From Riptortus pedestris (taxonomy: Eukaryota; Arthropoda; Insecta; Hemiptera; Alydidae): a stretch of DNA of 64,000 nt. A program made the position numbers and the translations under genes. The notes beneath the pieces were generated by a model, which was given only the letters and a program-made list of their open reading frames with translations, searched no databases and had not been told where the DNA came from. The stretch spans positions 83,333,501 to 83,397,500 of the forward strand of contig CM032233.1 of the NCBI GenBank assembly GCA_019009955.1, in the 5' to 3' direction. Below are positions 10,477-21,720 of the stretch, piece by piece (the stretch's first letter is position 1; each line of letters starts with the position of its first letter).

Positions 10477-11557
10477 CCGTTAACGCTCTAGCGGTCGCGA
10501 TTTTTAGTCGTTACCAAACTCGGTATTTAATCTTTTTATGTAAAAAGAAAGATCAAGTTCGTTAATGGCTGTAATCAGATCAGTTGGAGGAGAGGTTTAG
10601 AGGGGGGGGGGATATAGAAAATTCGAAATATCTCCGTTACTATACGTCGGATCGAAACATTGCAGAGAGTCAATCATATTGCAAATGTAATGTTCGATAA
10701 ATGTTGTTATGCACGTTTTTTGCAGATTTCCCTTAAGGGAAATCAGCTATTGAGGTCATACTCATGACGCGAGTTTCGAAAAATTTCTTCAAATGTCCAT
10801 CGATCCTACCCAGGAGATGACGAAAATGAGGTCCGTTCAAAATTACATATATATATTTGTCTGTTAATGCTCTAGCGGTCGCAATTTTCGTTTGATCGTT
10901 ACCAAACTCGATATTTAAACGTTTTATCCAAAAATAAAGACCAAGTTCATTAATGGCTGAAATCGGATCAGTGGGAGGGGGGATTTAGAGGGGAGGATTT
11001 TCGAAAATCGAAATATTTCCGTTACTATACGTCGGATCGAAAAATAATACAGAACCAATCTTATTACAAATTTAATTTACTATAAATGATGTTATATACA
11101 TTTATTCTGTATCTTGAATATTAACCGAGATATTTGCATTTTTCTGTTTTCAGCTTCAGAGACGAGATCGGCTAACTTCGGGTCTAGTCGTGAGTTTCCA
11201 TCAAGAGCTAGTTCGGGCACTTCCCGTAATTGTTTGACTCTCTATTCTGAAATTTCTCTATTCTAAAACTTCACGTGGGAAATCTGCTTAGTTTACGCAG
11301 CCCCTGCGTGACGGACTTTTGTTCTATCTTGATTATTAACCATGGTATTTGCATTTTTTTAGTTTTCGGTCTTGGGTGTACCCCCACTCCTACTCATATC
11401 ATATTGACAGTAAGGTGTTATATTATGAAGCACAGTATTTGACGCCTAAATACCAAATATTGTTCTCATTGAAGTTTTACGTTTTGAGGTAAATGCAAAT
11501 ACGTTGCGAACGTGGGAAATCTGATTAGTTAACGCAGCCCCTGCATGACGGACTTTT
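10330..11557 (-). mobile_element. HLE host split by a younger HLE
   Basis: The left part (10330-10715) starts within the conserved 3' block and lacks the palindrome. It includes (TA)n at 10419-10472 and GGTTTAGAGGGGGGGG. It stops at ATGTTGTTATGCACG and resumes after the nested copy at GTTCTATCTTGATTATTAAC (11321), ending at GCAGCCCCTGCATGACGGAC (11557). Excising 10716-11320 restores the family order without an evident target duplication other than T residues. Confidence 0.85.
10716..11320 (-). mobile_element. Nested HLE, full-length short form (about 605 bp)
   Basis: It opens TTTTTTGCAGATTTCCCTTA with the full palindrome and ends GCAGCCCCTGCGTGACGGAC then TTTT. The TA tract is very short here (10845-10856), showing that the microsatellite length varies between copies. 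The leader is a variant of the GC subfamily (TTCCATCAAGAGCTAGTTCG). Confidence 0.88.
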
Positions 11558-13620
11558 ATAGTTAATGTAGTGCCTCTGCATCGTCCTATGCTGTTCGGCT
11601 CTCGTCTGAAATCTCTGAGACGTCACTGGTACTGCAACGGATAGGACATACAATATATTTAAGTTTTACCGGCTTGAAGGGAACAGTGGAATACCTCGCG
11701 CCATATAATTCCAACGAGGTCAACAACAGCCTAAGCCACCTGTACCAAAGAGGTCCAAGACATCAAGAGTGGTCAGTAACAACCATTATTATTATATGAT
11801 TACCAAAAGACATTAGAAACATTTAATTGACATTTTTATTACTAGATTATTTTATTCTGAAATCGAATCTCAGTTTTATATTGGTACAATAGAATTGATT
11901 TTGTTAGAACACGTCTACTTTGTTGGGGCTTTCTGTAGTTAGATCCTAGACAATACCGATATCTTTTTTTTAAAAAAATAAAAGCTTAAATGAATGAAAT
12001 GATGAAATGATTATTACTTTCATAATGTGTATAATCTAAAGAAACCAAAGGAATGTAATCAAAAACTTATAATGATTTGGATTTGGATGGATCTGTCCTA
12101 CTTGACGGCTAAAGAAACATGTAGTTTTAGTACTCATAAAATAAATGTATGGATGTGTATGTGTATAACAAAACAATAATTGTATATTTACTTTAAACGA
12201 AGTAATTTGTAATTTAGAATAATATGTATTTATTTGATGTAAAATTGAAAAAAATAAATAAATAAATACAAAAAAAAAAGAAAGTAAAATGAATGTGCTC
12301 ATGTTATGTTAGTGGAGTGATTACGTTAAATTAATTGTACAGCACCTTGTAGTAATAGTACAAATAGATTTATGTACTCTCAATTACGATCACACTCTTC
12401 GGCACATGCCATATAAAATAATTGTTAGCTACAACGTGTAGAAGGATTAAATAAATCTAATAAGAACTATATCTGCACTAATCTGTTTATTACTAAACAT
12501 ATAAATATAAATTAAACACACAATCGTACACAGATCAAAGGCGTACTAACCTTGATGTTTATCGCCTATTAACCTATATCCTATCCTACTGAACGGCTGG
12601 TCAAATACTAAGTGAACAGTACCATGTGGTGACAATGTCAAACATGGTAGGACCGGATCAGCTAACAGAGTGAACACTGATAGTATTGCTCTATTGGTTA
12701 ATCGAACTAACAAGTAGGTCTATTATGTATGTACAACCACTATTCCTGATACATACCAGTCTCTGCTAATAGGGATTAAATACAATATTTATCGACTTGC
12801 ATTATCGGACAAACCTCAATTGCATAAGAATGAACTTTGCTACTATACACTCACACAAACCAAAATCCTCGTTAGAGGTAAAGTAATTTGCTTTATAAAT
12901 TGTATGACCACCATGGAAACGAGAGAAGGAAAACCAATTAACACTGCAAAAAATTTGTTTCCCCCCCTCTTTCTAATCTGTCCCATTAATACAGAATATT
13001 GGTTTGGTGGAGGGAGAGTCGGTGGGTGGGCCGGAGATAATCTGTTCATCCCTAATCTCCCAGTCACACACTTTTATTGTATTTCTTTCTAGAAATGAAA
13101 ATATGGGGAAGGGAAGGTATACAAAAGGAAGGCTAGGGGGAGGATATAGGCCATAGCCATTTGGGCGATCTCTCATTAAGCCTGATCATTCATCACCCCT
13201 TCCTTACTACACCGTCCGTCGCTCCCTCCTACATTTAGTCACCTCCATCCCTTCATTCATCAACTCTTACCCACTCTGCTCATTCCTTACTCTACCCTCC
13301 GTCACCTTCCCCTACATCTAGTTGCTCCCATCTTAAACTGGCACCCCCATTCATCAACCCTCGCCCGAATTCCCTCCCTTCTCACTACACCTTTCCTACG
13401 TCCTTCCTACATCTCAACTTCAGAGCTATTGGCTCAGCCCCAACATATATGCCCCTCTTCCACTCCAATTCTTTCCCGCAGCACCAGAGGTTCGTTTTGG
13501 ATATATCCCTAGTTCAAAGTAAATGACTGAACTACGATTCCTATGACTTCTTCATCTCGATTTTTACCAGCTACACAATGTTCCGTCTCAGTTAAATATC
13601 TTCTTCCAATCAATTTGAAA
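11558..13620. other. Long AT-rich stretch without a recognised gene
   Basis: No coding frame with protein-like composition is visible on either strand. Positions 13180-13520 are strikingly pyrimidine-rich (repeated CTCCCTCCTACAT, CCTTACTACACC patterns) and may be decayed simple sequence. I see no family repeat, tRNA or hairpin worth naming. Confidence 0.45.
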
Positions 13621-13621
13621 A

Positions 13622-14420
13622 TCACCACTCAAGAGATTTGTGCATGCTGCACCATGAACCGTCTCTGCTACATCCTTTCTTCCAATCTGTTTGCTGAACC
13701 ATCATTCAAGAGATTTGTGCATGCTGCACCATGAACCGCCTCTGCTACATCCTTTCTTCCAATCTGTTTGCTGAACCACCATTCAAGAGATTTGTGCATG
13801 CTGCACCATGAACCGTCTCTGCTACATCCTTTCTTCCAATCTGTTTGCTGAACCACCATTCAAGAGATTTGTGCATGCTGCACCATGAACCGTCTCTGCT
13901 ACATCCTTTCTTCCAATCTGTTTGCTGAACCACCATTCAAGTGATTTGTGCATGCTGCACCATGAACCGTCTCTGCTACATCCTTTCTTCCAATCTGTTT
14001 GCTGAACCACCATTCAAGAGATTTGTGCACGCTTCGCCATGACCCGTCTCTGCTACATCCTGTCTTCCAATCAATTTGCTGAACCACCATTCAAGAGATT
14101 TGCGCACGTTTCGCCATGAACCGCCTCTGCTACATCCTTTCTTCCAATCTGTTTGCTGAACCACCATTCAAGAGATTTGTGCACGCTTCACCATGAACCG
14201 TCTCTGCTGCATGCCTTATTCCAATCTCATTGCGGAACCAACATGCATGGGACTTTTTCACGTTTCACCATGAACCGTCTCAGTTACATTCCTTCTTACT
14301 AACTATTTGCTGAACCACTATGCATGATCCTTCTTCCGCTTAAACTTTTGCACGCTTCGCCATGAACCCCTAAATCCCTTCTTCGGTGAAATTGGCTGAA
14401 CCACCAAGAAAGTCACTTCT
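13622..14420. repeat. 77-bp tandem satellite (about 7.5 units plus decayed tail)
   Basis: The unit reads from ACCATTCAAGAGATTTGTGC through TGCTGCACCATGAACCG, TCTCTGCTACATCC, TTTCTTCCAATCTG to TTTGCTGAACC. Identical words recur every 77 bases (for example at 13704, 13781, 13858). Units 1-5 are nearly identical. Later units carry CACGCTTCGCCATG variants, and beyond about 14215 the units decay and change length to about 14420. The minus strand stays open across units because they lack stops in one frame, but 77 is not a multiple of three and no start or domain supports translation. Confidence 0.92.
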
Positions 14421-14555
14421 TCCATTCCAATTTTGGCACGCTACACCACATCCATTGTATGTATGACTCCAGCAGAAACCAAGATATATCACTGCATGTT
14501 CTTGTAGCCCGTCAATCACACATTCATGCACGCGCACCAACCTGCTCTCACCATC

Positions 14556-14559
<4 letters not shown>

Positions 14560-14622
<63 letters not shown>
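14560..14622. repeat. (CA)n microsatellite
   Basis: About 30 uninterrupted CA units follow closely behind the decayed end of the 77-bp satellite. Confidence 0.95.
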
Positions 14623-14624
<2 letters not shown>

Positions 14625-16379
14625 GCATTGATTATGTTTAATAGAAATGGTTTCTCCTGAAAATATACGTGTATAGTTGGATTACGTTAAAGCAAATAAT
14701 TGAGTCACACATTCATGATCCATGGTAATACGTTTTTTTTTTATTTATAAAATGACATCAATAAATCATTTGTTCTGAAACATATGAATATTGTGACAAT
14801 TCATGAATCAAGTAAGTGACTTCGGAAATTTAAAGACGTTTATAAGAGTTCAGAAGATTTAAGAGGAAAGTTAATGTCATTTTTACAAAAAACTAAAAGT
14901 TGTGTTGGGACATAAGACTAAAGGAAAGAATAGAAGGTAACAGAAACTCAGTCCGAAGGTTCTTCTCTCTGACAACTTCCCTTCACCTTAAGAAGATTAG
15001 GGAATTGGATTGTAACCGAGAGAATTTCATTCTGGATCGCTTTCATCACCTTTTCATGGTTCCGAGAATTTCCTTCTATTGCAAGGTTGAATAAAAAGAG
15101 ACTGCAAATTGTATTAGGAGAAAAAATGCACTTGAATTTTTATCTCCACCGGTTTTATAAAACGTCAAAGGCCGCCATTCATCATATACTCAGAAATATC
15201 GACTATGCTTTTAGAGTTATGAATGAATTTCGGTGCCACTGACAGGTGCCTGTTTTATTAGATAGTCAGCCACGGTTTTGCAATTTTTAGAAAAAAAAAC
15301 ATTTTATAGATGAACTGAATGTTTAATGATGTGATTCAAGCAGATCAATAAGTTTTTTTTTTTTTAAGAAATATTTGTATTGACAATAAAAATATTACAC
15401 TGTGATCTGGCCATGAAACATGCCGCCGTTTGGGGTATCTACGTCTACTGCCATACAGATAGAAAATTCCTGTAATATGCTCTAGCCCAAGAATTAGTTT
15501 AAGAGAAATAAATTCAAATTTTATTTGAGAAGGCCATAGCAAAGACATTTTAAACCATTAGAATAAAGCAATACTGTAGAATTAAAAAAAAATCCAATGG
15601 GAGCTATCGAATAAAAAGAAATCGTTAAATAAATAAACTGAGTTGTATAGAGAAGAATCGAGTGTTTATAAGAACTTAAATAAACAAAAACAGAATTTGT
15701 ACTTAAATTATGTAAACTCTTGTGGAACGAAAAAAGAAAAAAAAAAGAGATTACTAAGAGAAAATTGAATATAACAGTGAGTAGAAAATTAGGGTTGAAA
15801 CCTCAATAAAAACTCTGAATGTGTTTCAGTTCCCAGGCGTATTCAGCCAGCAGCTCAGATAAAACCTTTCGAGATAAATAAATAAAACTTGCACAGAATT
15901 CCAGAAGGACAAGCTCATAATGACTACTAAGCACACAACCACTCATTCATGAAAAACATCTATTGTATCCGTCTTTACTAATTCTATACACATTAATCAA
16001 TTGTACTTATCTCATGGCATCATAATATACCTATTAATATTTAAGTTTTGTATTAAGCTTTGAGATACATTATAGTTTAAATGTTAAGATGTTTATAACA
16101 GGAGTTTAAAATACCTACATTTTTTACTAGGGTTGTTTATACCAAAACGTTACAATTAATTTTCATTTTTATAATTGTTATCCCACAAATAAATATTAGA
16201 TTATTATTTTAATTAGTTTTCTTTTTTCTGTAGGTTGAGTATAACTACAGTAGTAATACTGAGCAAGGAGATCACAGCAAGCTTTCATTGGTCATATTTT
16301 AGCTGTAAGGCAGATACTTAAAAAGACTTAAGTGAATATAAAGTACTTAAATGAATATAAAGTGAAATGCAAATGATAA
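14623..16379. other. AT-rich single-copy-looking DNA
   Basis: No coding gene, RNA gene or family repeat recognised. Short A and T runs occur (14730, 15356, 15732). An open frame at 14900-15094 has no recognisable domain and no start context that favours it. Confidence 0.45.
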
Positions 16380-17081
16380 TGAGAAATGATTCAGTGAATT
16401 TACATTCTAATAACAACAGGAATCATCTGAATTGTAAATAAACAGGTCAGCCAACCTCTTAGAGCAGAATAGATAGATAGAAATATACTTGATTGGAAAG
16501 AAAAACACATACTGAAATATATCAGAATTTAATATATTGGTTTTATTGAAAACTATCTATTATATCTAGTACTCTAACTTATAATGAATCAGAATAATCT
16601 CAAGCACTCTAATTTCAGTAATACATGAACAAATGACAGGTGGAGAGTCATCAGAATGTATTTGCATGTATCTATATATAGAAAATATTTGTTGGACACA
16701 ATAACTGGTGTTTCGGTTTGAAATAAGACGGTTCCTGATATATTAGGTCATTCTTAAAGTGCAATGACTGACAGTGGGGGTCTACTGAATGCTGAAATCT
16801 ATAAAATGACAATATATCGACTAATATTGAAAATAGAGAAAGCGTGTATATAACAACATTTATAGAAAATTAAATTTGTAATAATATTAGTTCTATACAA
16901 TTTTTTGTCCGAACTTATAATAACGGAGATATATTGAATATTTGAAATTCCCCCTGTAAATCCCCCTCCCACTGGTCCGATTTCAGATGTTAACGAACTT
17001 GATCTTTAGTTTTGAATTAAACGTTTAAATATCGAGTTTGGTAACGATATAACAAAAATTGCGACCGCTAGAGCCGTACAG

Positions 17082-17137
<56 letters not shown>

Positions 17138-17255
17138 TTGAACAGACCTCATTTTCGTCATCTCCTAGTTAGAATCGATGGACATTTGTAGAAAACACTC
17201 AAAAATCGTGTCATGTGTATGATCTCAAAACATACCTTAAAGGAAATGCTAAAAA
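16380..17255 (+). mobile_element. HLE, old and 5'-truncated
   Basis: The match begins within the leader (TTTCAGTGAATTT..GAATTGTAAATAAACAGGTC), passes the ATTTGCATGTATCT, CTGAAAA and CCCACTGGTCCGATTTCAG blocks, (TA)n at 17086-17133, and a worn 3' end (CCTTAAAGGAAATGCTAAAA). The 5' hairpin is not found. Confidence 0.75.
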
Positions 17256-17545
17256 TGTAGAGAAAAGAATGTTATATCGCATAAGCCCTTCATAGATATC
17301 TATTCCTATAGAACAATGTGACCAATACAGCCAATCATAATTTGGGGGTTTATTTCCAGTCCCAAAGTTTATCAAGAAGGCCCAATCATTTTTTTTCTTA
17401 TGTGACCCACATGGGAATTCTTGGTTCCATTTTTTTATTACCTGAGGTACTAGATTACTTGACCATCCGGCACCTCAAAAATGGGGGAGGAATAAAAATG
17501 GATACATAAATTGGAACGGACTTCAGTTTTTTTCATCTCTCTTAA

Positions 17546-18374
17546 CCCTCCAGAACTCGCGCTGTGAGCAAAATACTTACACCCCGAAGAAAAAAGTTAT
17601 ATCTATTATTATACGTATTTGGTGATTGTGCGGCTCTCTCTAGCTACACCTTGTATCCTATTCTTACAACTCTCTTTGACTCCCAATCATTATCATCAGC
17701 TAACTATAGCCAGGACAAAATTAATCAGCCGGAGTAAGTTAAGTGTGAGTGTTTTTCTCACAGTGAGAGTTCTGGCGCAACGTTTTTTTGGTTTATTGTG
17801 AGTGTTTGTCTCATCAAGTGAATTCTGGGGGACTTTTTTTCTTTTTTAATACGAGAGTAGTTCTCATCAAGCGAGAGCTTTAGTGATTTACCAAAAACTG
17901 TTTTTTGGCTCTGGAACTTATCAAACCTCACCTGATCAATCGTCCACAACTGACCACCATGCCACTATTAGAAAGAAACAAAATGAATAGGATTGCTGGT
18001 GTGGAAGTAGTACCTATTGTCCGAGGAGAAAAACAAATAGACAAAATAGAATTGCCGAACATGTAGAAAAACAGTTTGCAATGAATATTCCTTTGATGTA
18101 TATCATTCTTGTGGAAAACAAAATTTTAAATAGTTAGGTAGCTCTTTAAGTTGCTTGACATAATGTTTCTTCAAAACAGAATACCTGTACGATAAATTTT
18201 GTATATTATTATTTTATATTAGTATTTTTATTATTAGTATGTTTATAATAAATATAATCTTCTTTTTGTTGAACATATTTCATTTACCAACTTTTTTGAG
18301 GGAAATAGGTGGTATGAGAAAAATTCTCACGCGCGAGCTCTCAGGCCACTCATTTTGACGCGAGTTCTGGAGGG
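17546..18374 (+). mobile_element. piggyBac-type element, 829 bp, with transposase tail remnant
   Basis: Perfect 16-bp inverted repeats CCCTCCAGAACTCGCG ... CGCGAGTTCTGGAGGG are flanked by TTAA at 17542-17545 and 18375-18378. The TIR differs from that of the element at 2037, so this is a second piggyBac family. The left part contains loosely repeated GTGAG..TTTTCTCA motifs (17740-17880). A decayed Cys-rich transposase C-terminus lies at 17952-18133, so the element derives from an autonomous piggyBac by loss of most of the coding region. It is inserted at the TTAA of an HLE 3' palindrome. Confidence 0.88.
17952..18133 (+). pseudogene. piggyBac transposase C-terminal Cys-rich domain, frameshifted
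   Basis: The first frame gives RKKQNE, a stop, then CWCGSSTYCPRRKTNRQN. A second frame gives NCRTCRKTVCNEYS and then YHSCGKQNFK before TAG at 18131. The ordered Cys pattern (C-x-C, C-P, C-x2-C-x4-C, His-Ser-Cys) next to the end of the reading frame fits the cross-brace zinc domain that ends many piggyBac transposases. The upstream DDD catalytic core is missing. At least one frameshift and one stop make it non-functional. The matching TIR/TTAA context raises confidence. Confidence 0.72.
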
Positions 18375-18585
18375 TTAAGAGAAATCAGCTAAAATGGAGT
18401 GATTATACAACTTGGAATATGTGTCATACACATAAGTCTTAACACCAATTAAGGAATCCCTATGACTTCAGACATTTGTACATTCCTGCTATTGGCTTCA
18501 CTAAAATCTACGAATCCAAAGCAGTGTTGTTGGAAGTGAAGAATATTGTGTACTTGGAGAGAGAAAAATCTAATGACGTATGTAG

Positions 18586-18852
18586 TTTTTATGTAGAGGA
18601 CACAGACCTACGAAGAGTTACTTGTACAAATTTAAACTAACAAACACACATACATGTAAATGTGACAATGAGACTGAACAGATATATGCCCACCTCTTAT
18701 ATGGCTGTACATTACTTGACGGACCAAGAACAAAACTCATCAAGTATATTACTTTACAAAACGGAACTTGGCCGACAGACAAACCGAAATGTTTACTCAA
18801 ATTCAACAAGGGATTTAATACATTTATTCAAGATTTGGACATCATTTTGTAG
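18586..18852 (+). pseudogene. LINE ORF2 C-terminal fragment, 5'-truncated
   Basis: The open frame reads LCRGHRPTKSYLYKFKLTN, then THTCKC and ETEQIYAHLLYGC. This is the pattern downstream of RNase H in Jockey/I/R1-type non-LTR retrotransposons: a 'GHG..SYLY.F' lead-in, then a C-x-C ... H-x3-C motif. Reverse transcriptase is absent, which fits the 5' truncation usual for LINE insertions. It ends at TAG 18850-18852. The minus-strand fragment at 26170-26720 shares the same layout, suggesting a related family. Confidence 0.7.
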
Positions 18853-19052
18853 ATATACACCTATTGTTGTACACATATGTAATGTTTGCATATGTTTTAT
18901 TTTATTTCTTTTTTTTGTTTTTATTTAATGAATTTATTGTTCTATAATGTTATAGTTTATTTATTGTTTATAATTATTATATAAGAAATATTATAATGTA
19001 ATGCTGAAATGTGTGTAGTATCCAAAGGATGGAGCACACAACATTTAAATAA
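18853..19052 (+). mobile_element. Probable 3' UTR of the LINE fragment
   Basis: AT-rich sequence follows the LINE stop and ends near ACATTTAAATAAA (about 19041-19052), a polyadenylation-like end. The boundary is inferred from base composition only; no target duplication was identified. Confidence 0.4.
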
Positions 19053-20405
19053 ATTCCCACGAAGAAGCAGGAATTCCTATTTTAACTTGAGGTCTAAAGC
19101 GACTTAGTAACTCAAACATTCGATGAATATGAACTGGTTTAAATGAAATTAAATAACAAACCTAATATTCAACTAACGAAAAAATATATAGAACAACAAT
19201 TGTAGAGTATTGAATTTTTAATAAAATTGATAAACATTTTTTTGGTTTTTGGTCTGACTGATGATGACTGAAAAATTCTGAATTTTCCAATTCCCCTCGC
19301 TCTAAGCCAACGTTCGAAGAAAAACAGTTAAATATAGACCATGATCATCATCATTATCAAAAGCCGACGCCTTGTATTTGCTACCATTGCTTTGAATCCG
19401 GAAGCTGCTCTTTTCACAATACTATACTCTCCGAAATCCATAAGATGTTTGTTGTCTTCAAAATAGGATTTTGTAGGCCTACCTCTTCCCCTAACCCCAA
19501 GACTCTTACCTTCAAAATATCATACCTTCTAGGTATGTAGTGTTTACAGGCACCTGTCAATAGGCACCTCGTCAACAGATACACCTGATGATCATGGGAC
19601 CGAACAAGGGAATAAGAGGGGCACAAAGAGATGCATTGGTTCCCAGTTGCCTTCTGCATCAACCAGCAATAAAGACATAATGAGAAAAAATCCATTCACA
19701 CCTGAAAAGGCATTAGTGAGGCAAGTTTTATTCAAGGCCAGAGTTTTTAGATAGCCATCCCTACATAGCCTGTAGCCTGCAACAGCTGACTAATGATAGA
19801 CTATTAGCCAGTAAGAGTATGCAGACTACAACTTTAATCTACCCTCCAGTCTAGCCCCACTTTCATTTTGTAATTGAGAATTTAGACAAGGAGACGTATA
19901 ATCTATGAATAGCTTATGCAAAATAACATTCTTCCCCCACATTTTTCAAGTATCTGCTTTAGAGATAAAATACGAGTAATAAAATATCATGCGGTCGCTG
20001 GCTGAAAATAAAAAGAATGAAAAAAAAAAATATTTTCATCCAAAAGAGAAACGATTAATATTGGTTCATGAGGCATATGAACCAATATTAATAAAAGTAA
20101 GAGAAAGCCTTTATCGGGCATGCCAAACTAAACGGTAAAAGTTTTGTACGTGCAAGCCTCATCTTGAGTTAAAGTAAACTCCCAGTAGCAATATATTATC
20201 CTATATTTTCACTTCAAAAGATTTTTTTTCTTCAACAAATATCCTAAAACCATTGATATGATTTTCTATCAGAGAAATAACTTTGTCAGGATTAGTTTTT
20301 ATAATGTTTATCTTATATAAATAATGAGAAACTGATAATTGGCAGTAACATTTATTATATTTCCAGTAGTCTTTATGTGAGAGGAATAGGGAATCCTGGT
20401 GCTAC
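19053..20405. other. AT-rich spacer with one long hairpin
   Basis: No coding gene recognised. An open frame at 19414-19695 on the minus strand has no domain I know. A perfect hairpin with 15-bp arms (TTAATATTGGTTCAT / ATGAACCAATATTAA, 7-base loop) lies at 20055-20091. Confidence 0.45.
20055..20091. repeat. Perfect hairpin, 15-bp arms
   Basis: TTAATATTGGTTCAT and its exact reverse complement are separated by GAGGCAT. It is not part of HLE or Helitron sequence. Its function is unknown; it might be a MITE scar. Confidence 0.8.
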
Positions 20406-21040
20406 AAAAAAAGACCGTCGCGCTGGGGCTGCTTAAACTAAGCAGATTTCCCTCGTGGAGTTTAACAATAGATAACTATTTACTACATCTAGTACTGTAA
20501 TTTAATTTAATGAATCACAATAATTTTCACCTCAATCAATGACATTTTAGTAGTCCAAGAACGAAAAACGGGGGTTGGGCACCAGCGCATATTTGCATGT
20601 GCTTCATATAATAAAGGTCTCTTGAAAACAATATTTGGTATTTAAGCATCGAATTATGTGGTTCATTCTATAACAGAGTATTGTTTAAGTTACATGAGAA
20701 GAAGTGGGGGTTTGCTGAAGGCTGAAAACTGAAAAATGCAAATATCTCGGTATGTTTATAAAAACTTTTATAGAACATTTAATTCGCAATAAGATTAGTT
20801 CTGTAAAATGTTTCGATCCAACTTATAGTAACGGAGATATTTCGAATTTTCGAAAAAACCCTTCTGACCAAACAAAAATTTGGACCTCTACAGCGTTAAT
20901 AGAAAAATATGTATATATATTGAAGAGACCTCGTATTCGTCATGTCCTGGGCAGGATCGATGGACATTTGAAGAACTTTTTCAAAAATCGCGTCATGAGT
21001 ACGACCTGATTAGCTGATTTACCTTAAGGGAAATCTGCTT
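20406..21040 (+). mobile_element. HLE, nearly full-length with internal deletion
   Basis: The 5' end AAAAAAAGACCGTCGCGCTG and GGGCTGCTTAAACTAAGCAG are mutated but recognisable. The 3' end GATTTACCTTAAGGGAAATC then TGCTTA is present. The segment between CGAAAAAACCC and CTGACCAAACAAAAATT is deleted, and (TA)n is reduced to TATGTATATATAT (20909-20921). The 85-residue frame across it is not a gene. Confidence 0.8.
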
Positions 21041-21400
21041 ATAGAAACACAGAAATGGGGAAAATTGATGAAAAAAAAAACAGACTATACATACATCCAT
21101 AAGTAAATAAATAAAGGTGATACAAAAAAAATACAACAAATAGCTTAGCAAAACTATGCTTATTGTCGGAAAGAAAGCCCGATTATTTAATTACTTAAAG
21201 TCTCGTTTAAAGTAAATTGAAGAAAATGCTGATAAAAACGGCCAACAGCGAAGATTAAATGATATCAAAAAATATTGGCACTATCAAAAAATATATTTTG
21301 GTGATTATTCCTAAGTTACATAAATTGGTCTGGTCTGATAGATTATGTATTAGCAGTAATACTTACCATTAAGTATTGGAAGCGAAATTGGCTTGGTACA

Positions 21401-21657
21401 TTTTAGCAGATTTCCTTTAAGGAATGTTGGCTGAGTGTCCTTCAAGAAGGAGTTACCGAGGCAAGGGACCTCAATTAAGCTTCTTACCACACTGAATGAT
21501 ACGAAATGGAAGTAGAAGGAAGCCTGTACCATTTTTTTTTTTGTAATATAAATACTAACAGGCGACATAGCCCTTAACGGAGTTAGTTATACAGCTATTG
21601 AGGTTGTGCTCATGAAACGATTTTCGAAAAATGTCTTCAAATATCCATTGACTCTAC

Positions 21658-21720
<63 letters not shown>

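Larger units (their letters stand above)
17505..18394 (+). mobile_element. Short HLE 3' remnant split by a piggyBac element
   Basis: TTGGAACGGACTTCAG followed by TTTCATCTCTC lies at 17511-17541, and GAGAAATCAGCTAAAA resumes at 18379-18394. The two halves meet at TTAA, matching the centre of the HLE terminal palindrome. Confidence 0.65.

Noticed and set aside
12843..13176. Proline-rich peptides on the minus strand
   Set aside because: They come from purine- or pyrimidine-biased DNA, overlap in several frames and lack a domain.
13622..14215. CRISPR array
   Set aside because: Units are contiguous 77-bp repeats with no unique spacers, in a eukaryotic setting.
20752..21009. An 85-codon gene
   Set aside because: It lies entirely in an HLE copy and reads through its conserved non-coding blocks.
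21420..21560. A third piggyBac insertion at the HLE hairpin TTAA
   Set aside because: TTAA is present on both sides, but no terminal inverted repeats or CCC/GGG ends are visible.
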